A stretch of DNA of 64,000 bases from Podospora pseudocomata (lineage: Eukaryota; Ascomycota; Sordariomycetes; Sordariales; Podosporaceae). The notes beneath the pieces are model-generated. The model searched no databases and had not been told where the DNA came from. It worked only from the letters and a program-made list of their open reading frames with translations. Positions 47,598 to 57,502 of this stretch are shown in pieces (the stretch's first letter is position 1; the number at the start of each line of letters is the position of its first letter). The position numbers and the translations under genes are program-made. Where the stretch lies: NCBI RefSeq assembly GCF_035222375.1, contig NW_026946363.1:5952001-6016000 (forward strand). The letters run 5' to 3'.

Positions 47598-49352
47598 TCA
47601 GTGTTTTACTGGCGACCCTGAAGCCAACCTCCAAGCCCTCAACGGCAGGGCCTGCAGCTGCAAGACCTTGGGTCTGATGTACAGCACAAACGTGACGACG
47701 CCTATCGCGACGCACAAAATGTTGACAACATGGTACCCATCCCTCTGCATCTCGCATATCCCCCCTCCGGCCAGACACGTCTCCTTGTCCGCCTGAACAG
47801 CACATGAGAACGGCTCCTTGATCAGGGGCGCACCCGCCAAGGCAATTTTCTCCCGCTGGGCGGCGGTCAAGTTGTCCAGGTTATTCGGCAGACAAGTGGC
47901 GCTGGTGAAGTAATCTACCAGCCTGAGGATGAAGAACCTGGGAAAGGTCCCGCCCAGGTTGCAGACCGTTGCCAGCAGAGTCATGTACGTGCCGCCAATG
48001 GTCGGGTCGGCAATCTTGGCGTGGAAGGCCGAGACGGCGACGAACATGATTGTGTTTGTGAATGTGGAAAAGACGTGTTGGAGGATGACCATGAGGAGGT
48101 AAGTCGGGGTGACGGTGCCAGAGGCGGGAAACACCGAAACGGTGAACTGTGCCACGAGGGCGGCGACGAGGCGGCCGGCGAAGCCCCAGGACCAGAGGCG
48201 CATGGGGGTGAACTGCTGGGACCACTTCCCTGCGTAGTATCCGAGGCCGATCTCAAAGGGGAAGTCGATGAGGACGGTGAGGGCCATGTTGCTTGTGCCG
48301 AACCCCTTGTCCAAGAGCTTGAGGGAGGTGACGGCGTCGTTGGCCTGGAAGCCGATTTTGGCAATGAGGTGGACGACAATGATGGTCTGAATGTTTTTCA
48401 GGTTGAGGATCTTCCACATGGAGGAGTAAACGTCGAATATGCCGTCTTCGTTCTTCGTGCGCTCTTCTCGTTTGAAGAGGAAGAGGCCCAGGGTGACGAG
48501 GATGTAAGACCAGCCCCAGAAGGTTAGGTAGCCTCCGAGAGACATGACTCCGTGGTCGAGGGGGATGGGGCGGATCCAGCGGTTGGCAAAGTCAGGCGAG
48601 TTGAACGCCAGGAAGACGGTGTAGGACATGAACTGGCCGGCGGTCAGGCCGACGGTTTGGGCGGTGGAGGCGTAGGAGATGTTGGCTGGGGAAAGGAGGG
48701 TGAGGGCCCAGCCGTCGACGGCGATGTCTTGAGTCGCGCACATCAGGACGAGGAAGAACCACCATCCTGTAAAGCCCCAGACTGTTGGGCCGCCGGGTTT
48801 GCCTGTTGTTGCCATGAGGGCTTCCACTTCAGAGCCGAGCCAGAGCATGCCGATGCCTGAGAGGAGCTGGATGGGGAGGATCCATGACTTGCGGCGGCCG
48901 ACCTTGGGGGACCAGACTGCGTCGACGACGGGGGACCAGAAGAGCTTGAGGGAATAGGGGTAGGAGGCCAAGCTGAAGATGCCGATTTCGCCGTAGGACA
49001 TGTGGTTCTTGAGGAGGAACGGGACGGAGCCGGTGGCCAGGCCGAGGGGGATGCCCTGGAGGAAGTATAGGAGGACGAGGAGACCAAAGTTCCTCCTGTC
49101 TTGTCTCGGCAGATCAAAGAAGCCATGGCTGCTCCCGTCGCGGTCTTTCGGCGACGGGTCGTTGTCGAGGGAGAAGGATTCGCGGGCCATGAGGCTGGCG
49201 GCGGCAGCTTCGGAGGACGAGTCTTGGGATTGGGGGATGTTGCGACGCATCACTTCGGTTGTGTTCATCGTGGAGGAGGTCTTCGCCTTGCCTGACCCGG
49301 GGGAGCCGCTTCGAGTCGTCGGCGATTTGGCGCGCCGGGCTTTGGCACCCAT
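47598..49352 (-). CDS. Acetyl-CoA transporter (SLC33A1/AT-1 family)
   Basis: This 584-residue intronless gene encodes a multi-pass transporter carrying acetyl-CoA into the ER/Golgi lumen for acetylation (role known from animals). After ~75 Ser-rich N-terminal residues there are about 11-12 membrane segments. Family signatures are LVLLYFLQGIPLGLATGSVP, YPYSLKLFWSPVVDAVW, GRRKSWILPIQLL, CATQDIAVDGWALTLL and GFQANDAVTSLKLLDKG. The C-terminal segment includes PTIGGTYMTLLATVCNLGG, again typical. The start at 49352 (MGAKARRAKSPTT) follows an upstream pyrimidine-rich leader. No intron is needed, which is unusual among the longer genes here. The identification is strong. Confidence 0.93.
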   Translation of the reverse strand: MGAKARRAKSPTTRSGSPGSGKAKTSSTMNTTEVMRRNIPQSQDSSSEAAAASLMARESFSLDNDPSPKDRDGSSHGFFDLPRQDRRNFGLLVLLYFLQGIPLGLATGSVPFLLKNHMSYGEIGIFSLASYPYSLKLFWSPVVDAVWSPKVGRRKSWILPIQLLSGIGMLWLGSEVEALMATTGKPGGPTVWGFTGWWFFLVLMCATQDIAVDGWALTLLSPANISYASTAQTVGLTAGQFMSYTVFLAFNSPDFANRWIRPIPLDHGVMSLGGYLTFWGWSYILVTLGLFLFKREERTKNEDGIFDVYSSMWKILNLKNIQTIIVVHLIAKIGFQANDAVTSLKLLDKGFGTSNMALTVLIDFPFEIGLGYYAGKWSQQFTPMRLWSWGFAGRLVAALVAQFTVSVFPASGTVTPTYLLMVILQHVFSTFTNTIMFVAVSAFHAKIADPTIGGTYMTLLATVCNLGGTFPRFFILRLVDYFTSATCLPNNLDNLTAAQREKIALAGAPLIKEPFSCAVQADKETCLAGGGICEMQRDGYHVVNILCVAIGVVTFVLYIRPKVLQLQALPLRAWRLASGSPVKH

Positions 49353-50264
49353 ATGTACGTGTAGTGTGTATGGTATTCGGGGGGTCTGTTCGAGACTTGT
49401 GATATTCTTCGCGGATGGCGCAGAAAGTCAGGAAGTGACTGGTATGGGTTATGTGTAGATTCAATGACAGGACGCGCGCAGAGCAGAAGGGCTCATGTGA
49501 CAGCAAGATCGAAATCGAGGGATGAAAATACTGAGGTCTAGCCTCTTGTTTGGAAACGGTTAACGAGAGACGAAGTCGACAATGAGGCACCGAGGTTGTC
49601 GATGCTCCAACAGCCTCTTTACAAAACTGGCCTCTTCTCAAGGCTCCCCTGGCACTCCAACAAGGACCAAAAATCAAGCCAAGCCACGTTGCGCTGGGCC
49701 CGGGGGCTCGGAGCCTGGAGGCGACCCCCTGAAAGCGGTAGAGCTTAACTGTTTCCAGCAGATCGCGGGGGAGCTAACTGTGGCTTGACTGCCAAGTTTC
49801 CAACCTCGGATTTTCTTCCAGAATCCTTTCCTCAAGCAGCGCAATAAGAACCAAACCCACTCTCACCGACTTCCGGCTGCTCCCCAACGCCTGAGCAGCT
49901 GCAGCTGCATTCCCCAAATGCCATGTTCAGGTTCAGTTGGCAGTTGAAGGGCGCTAGCCGGTTTGGTGTAGCGTCCGGCAGCCAAAAGTTCTGAAGTTCT
50001 GGAAGCCCATGGCGGGGCATCATTGGTGACAGGGGTCATTCAATGGCATGGTCTTGGACTCAATTGTCAAACAACGAGTTTTTTGACTGAACAAATATCC
50101 TCGAAAAATCAACAAGGATTCTCAATCACTGACTCTCGCTTTACCAGCAGCTCTAGTCCTCTTGTGACTGATATCATTTATACCGTCTTCTCCAGCTTCT
50201 ACTTCCGATCAATATCTACGCGACACCAACACGCGTCTCACTCACCCTCTCACTCACCATCACA
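49353..50264. promoter_or_regulatory. Bidirectional promoter, acetyl-CoA transporter / CENP-O
   Basis: This 912 bp stretch lies between divergent start codons. No gene is recognised and no motif stands out. Confidence 0.55.
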
Positions 50265-51180
50265 ATGTCCTCCCCACTACGAACCTCACCTCAACCTCCA
50301 ACCCTCGACGATGAGATATCCGCCCTTCAATCCAAGAGTAAATTCTTCCCCCATTCTCCCGTTACCACGTCACTAACATCGCCCAGTCACAACCCTCAAA
50401 TCCGCCCTCGCCCTCCAAGCCTCCACCCTCCTCACCAGCCCCTCCACCCTCGCCCTCCTGTCATCCGACCCAAAACTCGCCTCCCAATCCTCCCTCCACC
50501 AATCCCATCACCTCCAAACCCTCTACCGCACCTGCGCAACCCTCACCCTCTTTCGCGCTCAGGACCCCGACCCCAACGCCGTCGACGCTGGCTCCATCCT
50601 CGGTCTGAGGATAGAAGTTGTTTCGAGAGCTAAATTTCTCAGGCCGTATTATGTCCTTTTCAACCGCCCCTGGGCGTCTTCCTCATCCCTCCCAGGGCCG
50701 CAGAGGAAATGGCTCAGGGTGCACAGACATACTGTGCCAAGCTGTATCCCCCTGTCTGGGTTAGCAGCGAGATACCTCCCCTCGCCGGATAAGGATGATA
50801 CAAGGAGGAAGCAAGATCTGGGAAAATTTGCCAGGGGAGTGAGGAGAGAGGTGGTGAGGTATCATGCCAGGTTGGGGACAGTGGCCGATTTGAGGAAGGC
50901 TGCTGGGTTAGGTAGGGGAGGGGATGGTGGGGATAAGAGTGGACTGGTGGATATCAGTCCGGCGGATGCAGAGGTTAGGCATGTGAGCGTTGAGTGGGGG
51001 GACGGGAGGACGGGGAGGTTGGTGATTGGGGATGATGGGGAGGTGGAAAAGTTGGTGGTGGTGGGGGAGAATGGGAGGGACAGGGAGGCGGGGAGGGAGT
51101 TGCTTGGGGGGCTGGGGCTGGCGGGGACGGTGAAGGCGGAGGAGGTTGTGAGGAGGTTGGCGGGGACGGGGGGTGCCTGA
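50265..51180 (+). CDS. CENP-O/Mcm21-like kinetochore protein
   Basis: This 288-residue protein resembles the CENP-O family, part of the inner kinetochore COMA/CCAN complex. Exons are 50265-50337 and 50387-51180; the 49 bp intron has a CACTAACATC branch point and joins LQSK|ITTLKSALALQ. A helical N-terminal part (TLDDEISALQSKITTLKSAL) is followed by GLRIEVVSRAKFLRPYYVLF and KWLRVHRHTVPSCIPLSGLA, which are the family signature, then FARGVRREVVRYHAR. The C-terminal third is Gly/Arg-rich with a VEWGDGRTGRLVIGDDG segment. Mid-gene base use is strongly C-rich, then G-rich. The family call is likely, judged from the signature only. Confidence 0.78.
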
Positions 51181-52439
51181 GGGAGCGTACAGAAGAACGT
51201 GGGAGTGTGAGCAGATGGGCTTCAAACACATAATGCGCATATTGGTATGTGTTGTCTACATTCTAACTATAGGGCATGCCGAGAGCATCGCTAACGTTGA
51301 TTTAGAGAGACGCCATGCTATGCTTGCCGCCTCACCCCGCAAGCTCCTCGCCAGCTACACAGGACACACCAAGCCTTCTGGTCGATACCATCGATCAACC
51401 TGACAAGCAGGGAGCCACCGACCTACTTCTGAACCCTTCGACCAAAAACGGCCCCAGGGCTGGGCAATTTATCTCCTCCCCTCGATACGAACTTTTTGAC
51501 CTGCGTCATACTAAGCGACTCGATGTCACCGCACTGTCCACCTTCCAAGCCGCCTCTCGCTTGTCACCCTGTCGACCACGGCGGACCGAATGTTTGGATG
51601 AGAGTGACGCCAACGGGCGGGCTTGGATCACATTGGAGGGTTGCATTGCCGAATGGTCAATGTGCCGCTGGGCATACATTGGGCGGGTTGGACGGCGGGT
51701 AAAAACGGTGGGTGGGTGTCAAAAGGTGGCGGTTTGTCGTCCTGTCAGCCAAAGGCTGCCGAACGGCGGAATGGCAGAGAAAGGTGTGGTGCATGTTGCT
51801 GTCAGGGGCGGACACGACTCTGGGGCGGTTTGGAAAGAAGGGGGGAGGGTTTACTGGCATCTTCCATGCTCCATGTCTGCGACGAGAGGGCTGGGAGGTA
51901 AGGTTTGTCTCGGTCTGATTTTGTTTTGTGTAGCTGTTGATTGTGGCTTCAGTTTGTCGGTAGGGGGGGGGTGTTTAGGTTTCGTATAACGTGCATCTTG
52001 GGAGAAGAAAGAGATGAGGTTGGTATGTTCTGTGGAGACATTCTTTTCGGCATTCTCTTGCGATGTGGACACAATACATACCTAGCATAGATGGGTCAAG
52101 GGGCATTGGCAACAGCATCACCAATTAAACCAAAGTAAAATGTGTGCAAAATACTAAAAGTATTACTGTTCTCATGCCTTTTTTTTCCCTTCCCCTCTCA
52201 AGTAATCACAAGAAACTACCCATTCAGAAAGAAAAACATATCTCAAATCTATGAAGTTTTGCTTTTGCTGAACTTTGCTTAGGTATAAGCCCAACGCTCG
52301 CTAGTACATGGCATGAAGAAAAGAAAAAAAAAAGTGAATAATGTCGGTCCATCCATCATCAATCCAACTCCGTGGAAAATCCCAGTCATTAATCCATGAG
52401 CCCTTTCATATCAAAGCCCAAGAGGTGATTTTGCTTTGC
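51181..52439. other. Convergent 3' gap, 1.26 kb
   Basis: A plus-strand frame of 224 codons at 51315-51989 lacks any domain and is judged chance. The stretch from 52100 to 52440 is A/T-rich. No gene is supported. Confidence 0.5.
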
Positions 52440-53093
52440 TTAAAGGAGGGCAGCGGCGACGGCGATGACAGCCAGGGCTCCGCCTGCCTTCTGCATGGTT
52501 GCAGCTCCGGCGGTAACTGGCCTTCCGGTTGTGGTTGTGATAGGAGGTGGGATGATGGTTCCGATGGTGGTAGGAGGAGGAGGGGCCGGGGTGGTGACCG
52601 GGGGAGGAGGAGGAGGAGGAGGGGGAGGAGCTGGGGTTTCGGTGACCGGAGGAGGAGGCGGCGGGGGAGGGGCCGGGGTCTCGGTCACCGGAGGAGGCGG
52701 GGGCGGGGGAGGAGGCGGGGGGGGAGGGGCGTGTGTGGGCGTGGTAGCCGTGACTGTCGAAGGGGGAGGTGGAGGAGGAGGGGGCACCACGGTCGTGGGA
52801 GGTGGAGGAGGGGGAGGAGCCTCGGTCTCCGTCACGGGGCAGATGGTTGTGCTGACAGGAATGGTAACAGTGGTGAGAACCGTCGAGTGAGCCGGGCAGT
52901 CGGGGTTGACTGGTGGGCAAGAGGTGATGGTGCGGGTGGTGGTCGCCCAGACGGTGCTGGTGGTCCACTTGCCCACGAACGGGTTGTCAACGGGGCCACC
53001 GAGAGAGAAAGAAGGTGCCTCGTCGTGATATTCATCCCCGTGGGCCGCCACATGGGCAGCCAGAGTGAGAAGGGTGACGACTGTGGTCCTCAT
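52440..53093 (-). CDS. Proline-rich GPI-anchored cell-wall protein
   Basis: This 217-residue intronless gene has a signal peptide (MRTTVVTLLTLAAHVAAHG). A Ser/Thr/Cys region follows (TSTVWATTTRTITSCPP, then CPAHSTVLTTVTIPVSTTIC) of the kind common in fungal surface proteins, with about three Cys. The centre consists of poly-proline blocks of 6-13 residues broken by VTETPA-type spacers, which would form stiff rods and be O-glycosylated. The end (AATMQKAGGALAVIAVAAALL) fits GPI attachment. The function is structural or adhesive by inference. The repeated proline blocks make gene length prone to vary. Three mirror-image glycine frames on the other strand are shadows. Confidence 0.88.
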   Translation of the reverse strand: MRTTVVTLLTLAAHVAAHGDEYHDEAPSFSLGGPVDNPFVGKWTTSTVWATTTRTITSCPPVNPDCPAHSTVLTTVTIPVSTTICPVTETEAPPPPPPPTTVVPPPPPPPPSTVTATTPTHAPPPPPPPPPPPPPVTETPAPPPPPPPPVTETPAPPPPPPPPPPVTTPAPPPPTTIGTIIPPPITTTTGRPVTAGAATMQKAGGALAVIAVAAALL

Positions 53094-55040
53094 TGTGATG
53101 GTAGATACCTCTGTTGAAGAACGAGAGACAGGAACGAGTGAATGGTACCGTAGGCACTGAGGGTTAGGAACAGGAAAAGCAGAAAGGCAAAATCAGAAGA
53201 GGGGATGCCCTCTAAAATACTCGTGCGAGGGAACTCCTGGTGGGGTGCTAAGGGGCTGGGAGAATCAGCAACTGCAGCACGGCAGACAACAGCAAGCAAC
53301 AAGGGGCGACGATCGGGACCGTCCCTCCATCACCAAGTCTGTCCAATTCGAAAGCGCAGATCTCTCAGGGGAAGGGGGGACAGGTTTCGCACGAACTTGC
53401 TGTGTAGTGTGGTGTACATCATGTATGCCACCTGGTTTGGTGAGATAAACAAGGCCAACAAGGTACCCTTTGCATGTGGGAGCTTGGCGGCTAAAGAATA
53501 TAAGGTGTGCCTGGCAATCAACTTCCATATTAAGCTGATCCATGGCCCCAACAGACAAGAAAAACCGACTGCATGACGGAGAGAGACATGCAGAGCAGCC
53601 TGTCCTGGAGGGGGAAAAGACAAAGAGGGAAGAACAGTACCCCTGAGTGGCGTCTTTCGGCCCTTGCGTCAGCTGGTGAGTAGAGGTGCCGGACGACAGG
53701 ACGGACGAAGCCATGGAGGGCCTCCCCCCTCCCAAACGATGTGACCCCCGATCGTCCAGTCGACAATCGGTGCCTGCATTGGTTGCTCTGGGGCCAGCGT
53801 TGGTGGAGGGCACAGCAGTGTGCCCCTGCATTTGAGCACAACCTAAGCTCACGGCGGATGGCTTGAGCTGAGCTTGTTTTCCAACTTCTTCCCCCCCGCC
53901 CCCCCTCGGAAACAACTGCCCTGGCTTCCCATGGCTGCCGGAGGTTGACACAACGACATCGGCAGTGGTCTGAGAGCAGAGACATTGATATCAACACGGC
54001 CGACCGGGTTGACCACGACACAACGCCGTGGATTATGGTCTGCTTGAACCCGTCATCAGCCTCCCCACAGTCTGGGGGAAGTGGTTCACCGCAGTCGGCA
54101 GTGCTGTCCAGTGGGAGTTGGGACGGCATCCGGTCTAGGAGCGGGGAATCTGCCAGACAACCATGGATGCATCACATTCGTCAGCCAAGGGGAAACACAC
54201 CACCACCACGCAGTGCAGAGCAGACACATCAACACCCTAAGAGGAAGGAGGGGAACCGACGGCACATGTGTGATCAGGCACAGTCGACCGTTCGTTGGCT
54301 GGCGACGGCGTGTGGTAAAACACAGTTGTCCTTCTCCTCATAAGAGGCGGGGAGGCGTGGAGGCGAGCTTCTTCATGAATTCTTCATTCATCCAAATGGG
54401 AATGACGGGGCCATTGGACGACATGGGCTCAACATTCGGTCGATCAAAGACATCATCTGGGTAGCACAACCATGAGGGCCACCAGTTTCGACGGCCAGGT
54501 GACACAGTGGAAGCCTAAGAACACCTCTGTGAAACAAGGGCTTCTGGCGTCTTTTCGGCCTCTCCTTGAGGCCAGAGACCGGATACTGAACTGACGTGGC
54601 TGATAGAAGATAAAAGATTGGGATGAGAAGAAGAAGTTGTCTGCCCTGTCCTCTTCGCTCGTGGCTGGCTTACTCACCGGGGACCACCCTGCTGGAGATC
54701 AATGTGGCTGAAGACTCAAAAGGGCCAGCGGGGCGCTGTGGCTGATGCTATGCCATTGACAGACAGCTTGATGCTGCAACAATTCGGCCACATTTTGGTT
54801 TCCATGTTGGCAGATCTGTTAATTTGATGCGCCCGGGTTTCCGGTAACTTGGATCGTTCTATTGCCCTTCTACACTATCATTAACTGTGCAGGGCGAGAT
54901 TGTACGATTACACAAGACCTGCTTATTCATACACTCCCTCCATCATCACCGCTGCTCATCACTTTGCGACACACCAACATCTGGCAAAGTAAGCAAATAC
55001 AGAAACACAGCAACAAGGCCTGCCCCGCGGGTTCAGGGAC
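53094..55040. promoter_or_regulatory. Divergent promoter region, GPI protein / MFS transporter
   Basis: This 1.95 kb stretch contains no supportable gene. Minus-strand frames at 53265-54129 (up to 228 codons) have no recognisable domain and no splice partner. The GPI gene's promoter probably lies in the first few hundred bases. Confidence 0.5.
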
Positions 55041-56542
55041 ATGGCACCAGCCGTAGATGCCGCGTCCCGCAAAAGGGTTTTGAGGGTCATCTTTGTTTCC
55101 CTGCTGTTAGACTTGGTAAGCATAACATTTTGTTCTGTCTTGGGTCTTGGGGGTGCCTGGCACTTGTACGCATACTGACAGCTCTTACTTGCCGGCAGCT
55201 CTCATTTACCTTCATCCTGCCCCTGTTCCCGAAACTGCTCGAGTTCTACCGCAACGCTGAGGCGCCGCTCGATGCTTCCGCCCCGGCATCCAAGACTCTG
55301 CTTTCCGGCGTGTTGGGCTACCTCAATGCGTACAAGGCCGCCTTTGCGCGTCCGATTGAGTCCCGATATGATATTGTGCTGCTGGGTGGGGCTCTGGGAA
55401 GCTTGTTCTCGTATGCAGTCCGCTTTTTTGCTGGCATATGAGTTCTCCTGTGTTGACATTGTGTGCCCTTTAGTCTTCTCCAAGCTTTTGCCTCCCCCAT
55501 CATTGGTCACCTATCTGATCGCCATGGCCGGCGCACTGCTCTTCTCGCCAGCATGGCAGGCAACATTCTCTCTGTCCTTCTTTGGGTTGTTGCTGTCGAC
55601 TTCCGAACCTTCCTCGCCTCCCGAGTTGTAGGCGGTCTCTCCGAAGGCAACATCCAGATCGCTACCGCCATTGCAACCGACATCTCCGATGACACCTCCC
55701 GCGGCTCCACCATGGCCCTCATCGGCGCATGCTTCTCTATTGCCTTCACCTTCGGTCCGGCTCTGGGTGCTTACCTCTCTACGGTTCCCACCGTGGCAGC
55801 CAACCCTTTCGCTACTGCTGCCTCGTTCTCGCTCTTCCTCATCGTTACCGAGACCGTCTACCTCTGGTTCTCTCTTCCCGAGACCCTCCCCAAGTTGACC
55901 GGCACAGACAAGAAGAGCACCAAGTCGGAGGCCAAGCCGATTCGGAGAACCAACTCTCACTTTCTCCTCAACTTTATCCACTTCACTTTCTTGCTGTTCT
56001 TCTCCGGCATGGAATTCTCTCTGCCCTTCATGACGTATGATCTGTTTGGATATTCCTCGGCCAGTAATGGTCGCCTGCTTGGCTATGTTGGTCTTGTTGC
56101 CTCTCTCCTCCAGGGAGGTGTCACTCGCCGTCTTCCACCGCTCCTCTCGGTCAAGACTGGCGTGTTGGCTTGCCTTGCTGCCTTTGCCATGCTCGGTCGC
56201 ATCACCACCGTCGGTGGTCTGTATCTGGCTGCGACATGCCTCGCTACCACTTCGGCTACTGTTGTTTCTGGCCTGAACGCCCTGAGCAGTTTCGAGGCGA
56301 GCGAGGATGAACGCGGCAGGAAGCTGGGTGTTATGAGAAGTTGGGGCCAGCTCGGAAGGGGCCTGGGGCCAATTTTGTTCACCAGTGTGTACTGGTGGGC
56401 CGGGAGAGGCACAGCCTACACCCTCGGTGCGACGGGCATTGCGGTGGTAAGTGCTCTGGTGTTGTTCGGGTTGAAGACGCCACCTGGGTCGGTGAAGGCC
56501 AAGACCAAGACCTCGTCGAAGGTGGAGAAGAGTGAGCTTTAG
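55041..56542 (+). CDS. MFS transporter (MFSD10/tetracycline-transporter-like)
   Basis: This 451-residue, ~12-helix transporter has exons 55041-55115, 55199-55410 and 55474-56542, with introns of 83 and 63 bp. The first exon ends LLLDL and continues LSFTFILPLFPKLLEFY, as in this subgroup. The MFS signature between helices 2 and 3 is GHLSDRHGRRTAL. SRVVGGLSEGNIQIATAIAT and DERGRKLGVMRSWGQLGRG are typical of the MFSD10/YCR023C group. The substrate is unknown; family members are linked to drug or organic anion efflux. The Lys-rich C-terminus (KAKTKTSSKVEKSEL) is cytoplasmic by inference. The start ATG at 55041 gives MAPAVDAASRKR. Confidence 0.9.
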
Positions 56543-57502
56543 TTGGCCGAGGGGAAGAGGTGAGGTTTCGTTGTATCTATTCTCACGTGAACATGTTGAC
56601 CATAGACATCTTGTATGACATTTGGACTGTCTCTCTCTCTCGCTCTCTCCCGCTCGGGGCTTTCCAGCCCCCCCTCCCTTAGCTAAAACTTTGTCTTGTG
56701 ACAGTGGGCAAGGCCACTGTTTTCTTTTTCTTTTTCTTTTTTCTTTTTACCCTTTAAAATCATGAGAAAATGACAGACGAGGTTCCAAGTTGACACCTGC
56801 GGAGAAAAGATTAGGTTCTGCCATACATGCCCCCCTATCCATTCTCAAACACCAGAATTTGGACACCGGGAAGCCTCTCAGCGCCCCATTATCCATTTTA
56901 TAGATAAGGTACACTCTCCACGCTCTTCCCCATCCCAACCAGCCAGCCGTGCCTTCCACCTGACCAAGTGTCGTCGTTTCCACCAGGTTCTTCATCATTT
57001 TTGACTCTCTCCTTGTGTTTCTCATATAATTAATTTTTGCCTGCGCCCAAGTCTTGAGCCCGTTGAAGAATCGGGTGCTCACGTGAGCTCCTTGTCGAAG
57101 CTTACATAATGCACTCCCCAACCAGACATCACACTACCGTCCAAGACAGCGGATCTTACGAGCTCCCCCATTCGACGCTTCAACCACGCCTTTGCTGACC
57201 CGCGAGATGGACTACAAGTGGTGATCCACTCATCACGGGACGGTTTCGGTCCATACGCCGGGCAGACTCGGCCCCCACGCCGAAGCGTATCACCACAGCT
57301 CCCATCATCGGAATCACATCTTGATCCGATTGATGAGTGACTCTGGATCACTGCGGGGCGCTTACACACCTGGACGGACAGCCACCGCATATCGCAAACC
57401 TAAGAAGCACCATTTTGGACGGGCAAGTTCAGCCATAAAGGTCAGTCGTAGTCCTTGGTTACACGTTAGAATCATAGAATACAACATCTTACACCTTCCA
57501 AG
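56543..57502. other. Intergenic MFS transporter / amidase
   Basis: This 960 bp stretch includes pyrimidine-rich sequence, A/T runs (56722-56760) and the amidase promoter with a CACGTG palindrome. A minus-strand frame at 56747-57121 is not recognisable. Confidence 0.55.
57077..57088. promoter_or_regulatory. Perfect 12-bp palindrome with CACGTG core
   Basis: GCTCACGTGAGC lies 415 bp upstream of the amidase start. It is a candidate bHLH site. Confidence 0.4.

Noticed and set aside
51315-51989. 224-codon plus-strand frame
   Set aside because: No domain, no signal, no splice partner; mixed composition like non-coding sequence.
52465-52890. Glycine-rich plus-strand frame opposite the proline-rich GPI gene
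   Set aside because: It is the mirror of CCN/GGN repeats; the minus strand has a signal peptide and GPI end.
53265-54129. Minus-strand frames of up to 228 codons in the divergent promoter
   Set aside because: They overlap each other in different frames, lack domains, and sit where a promoter is expected.
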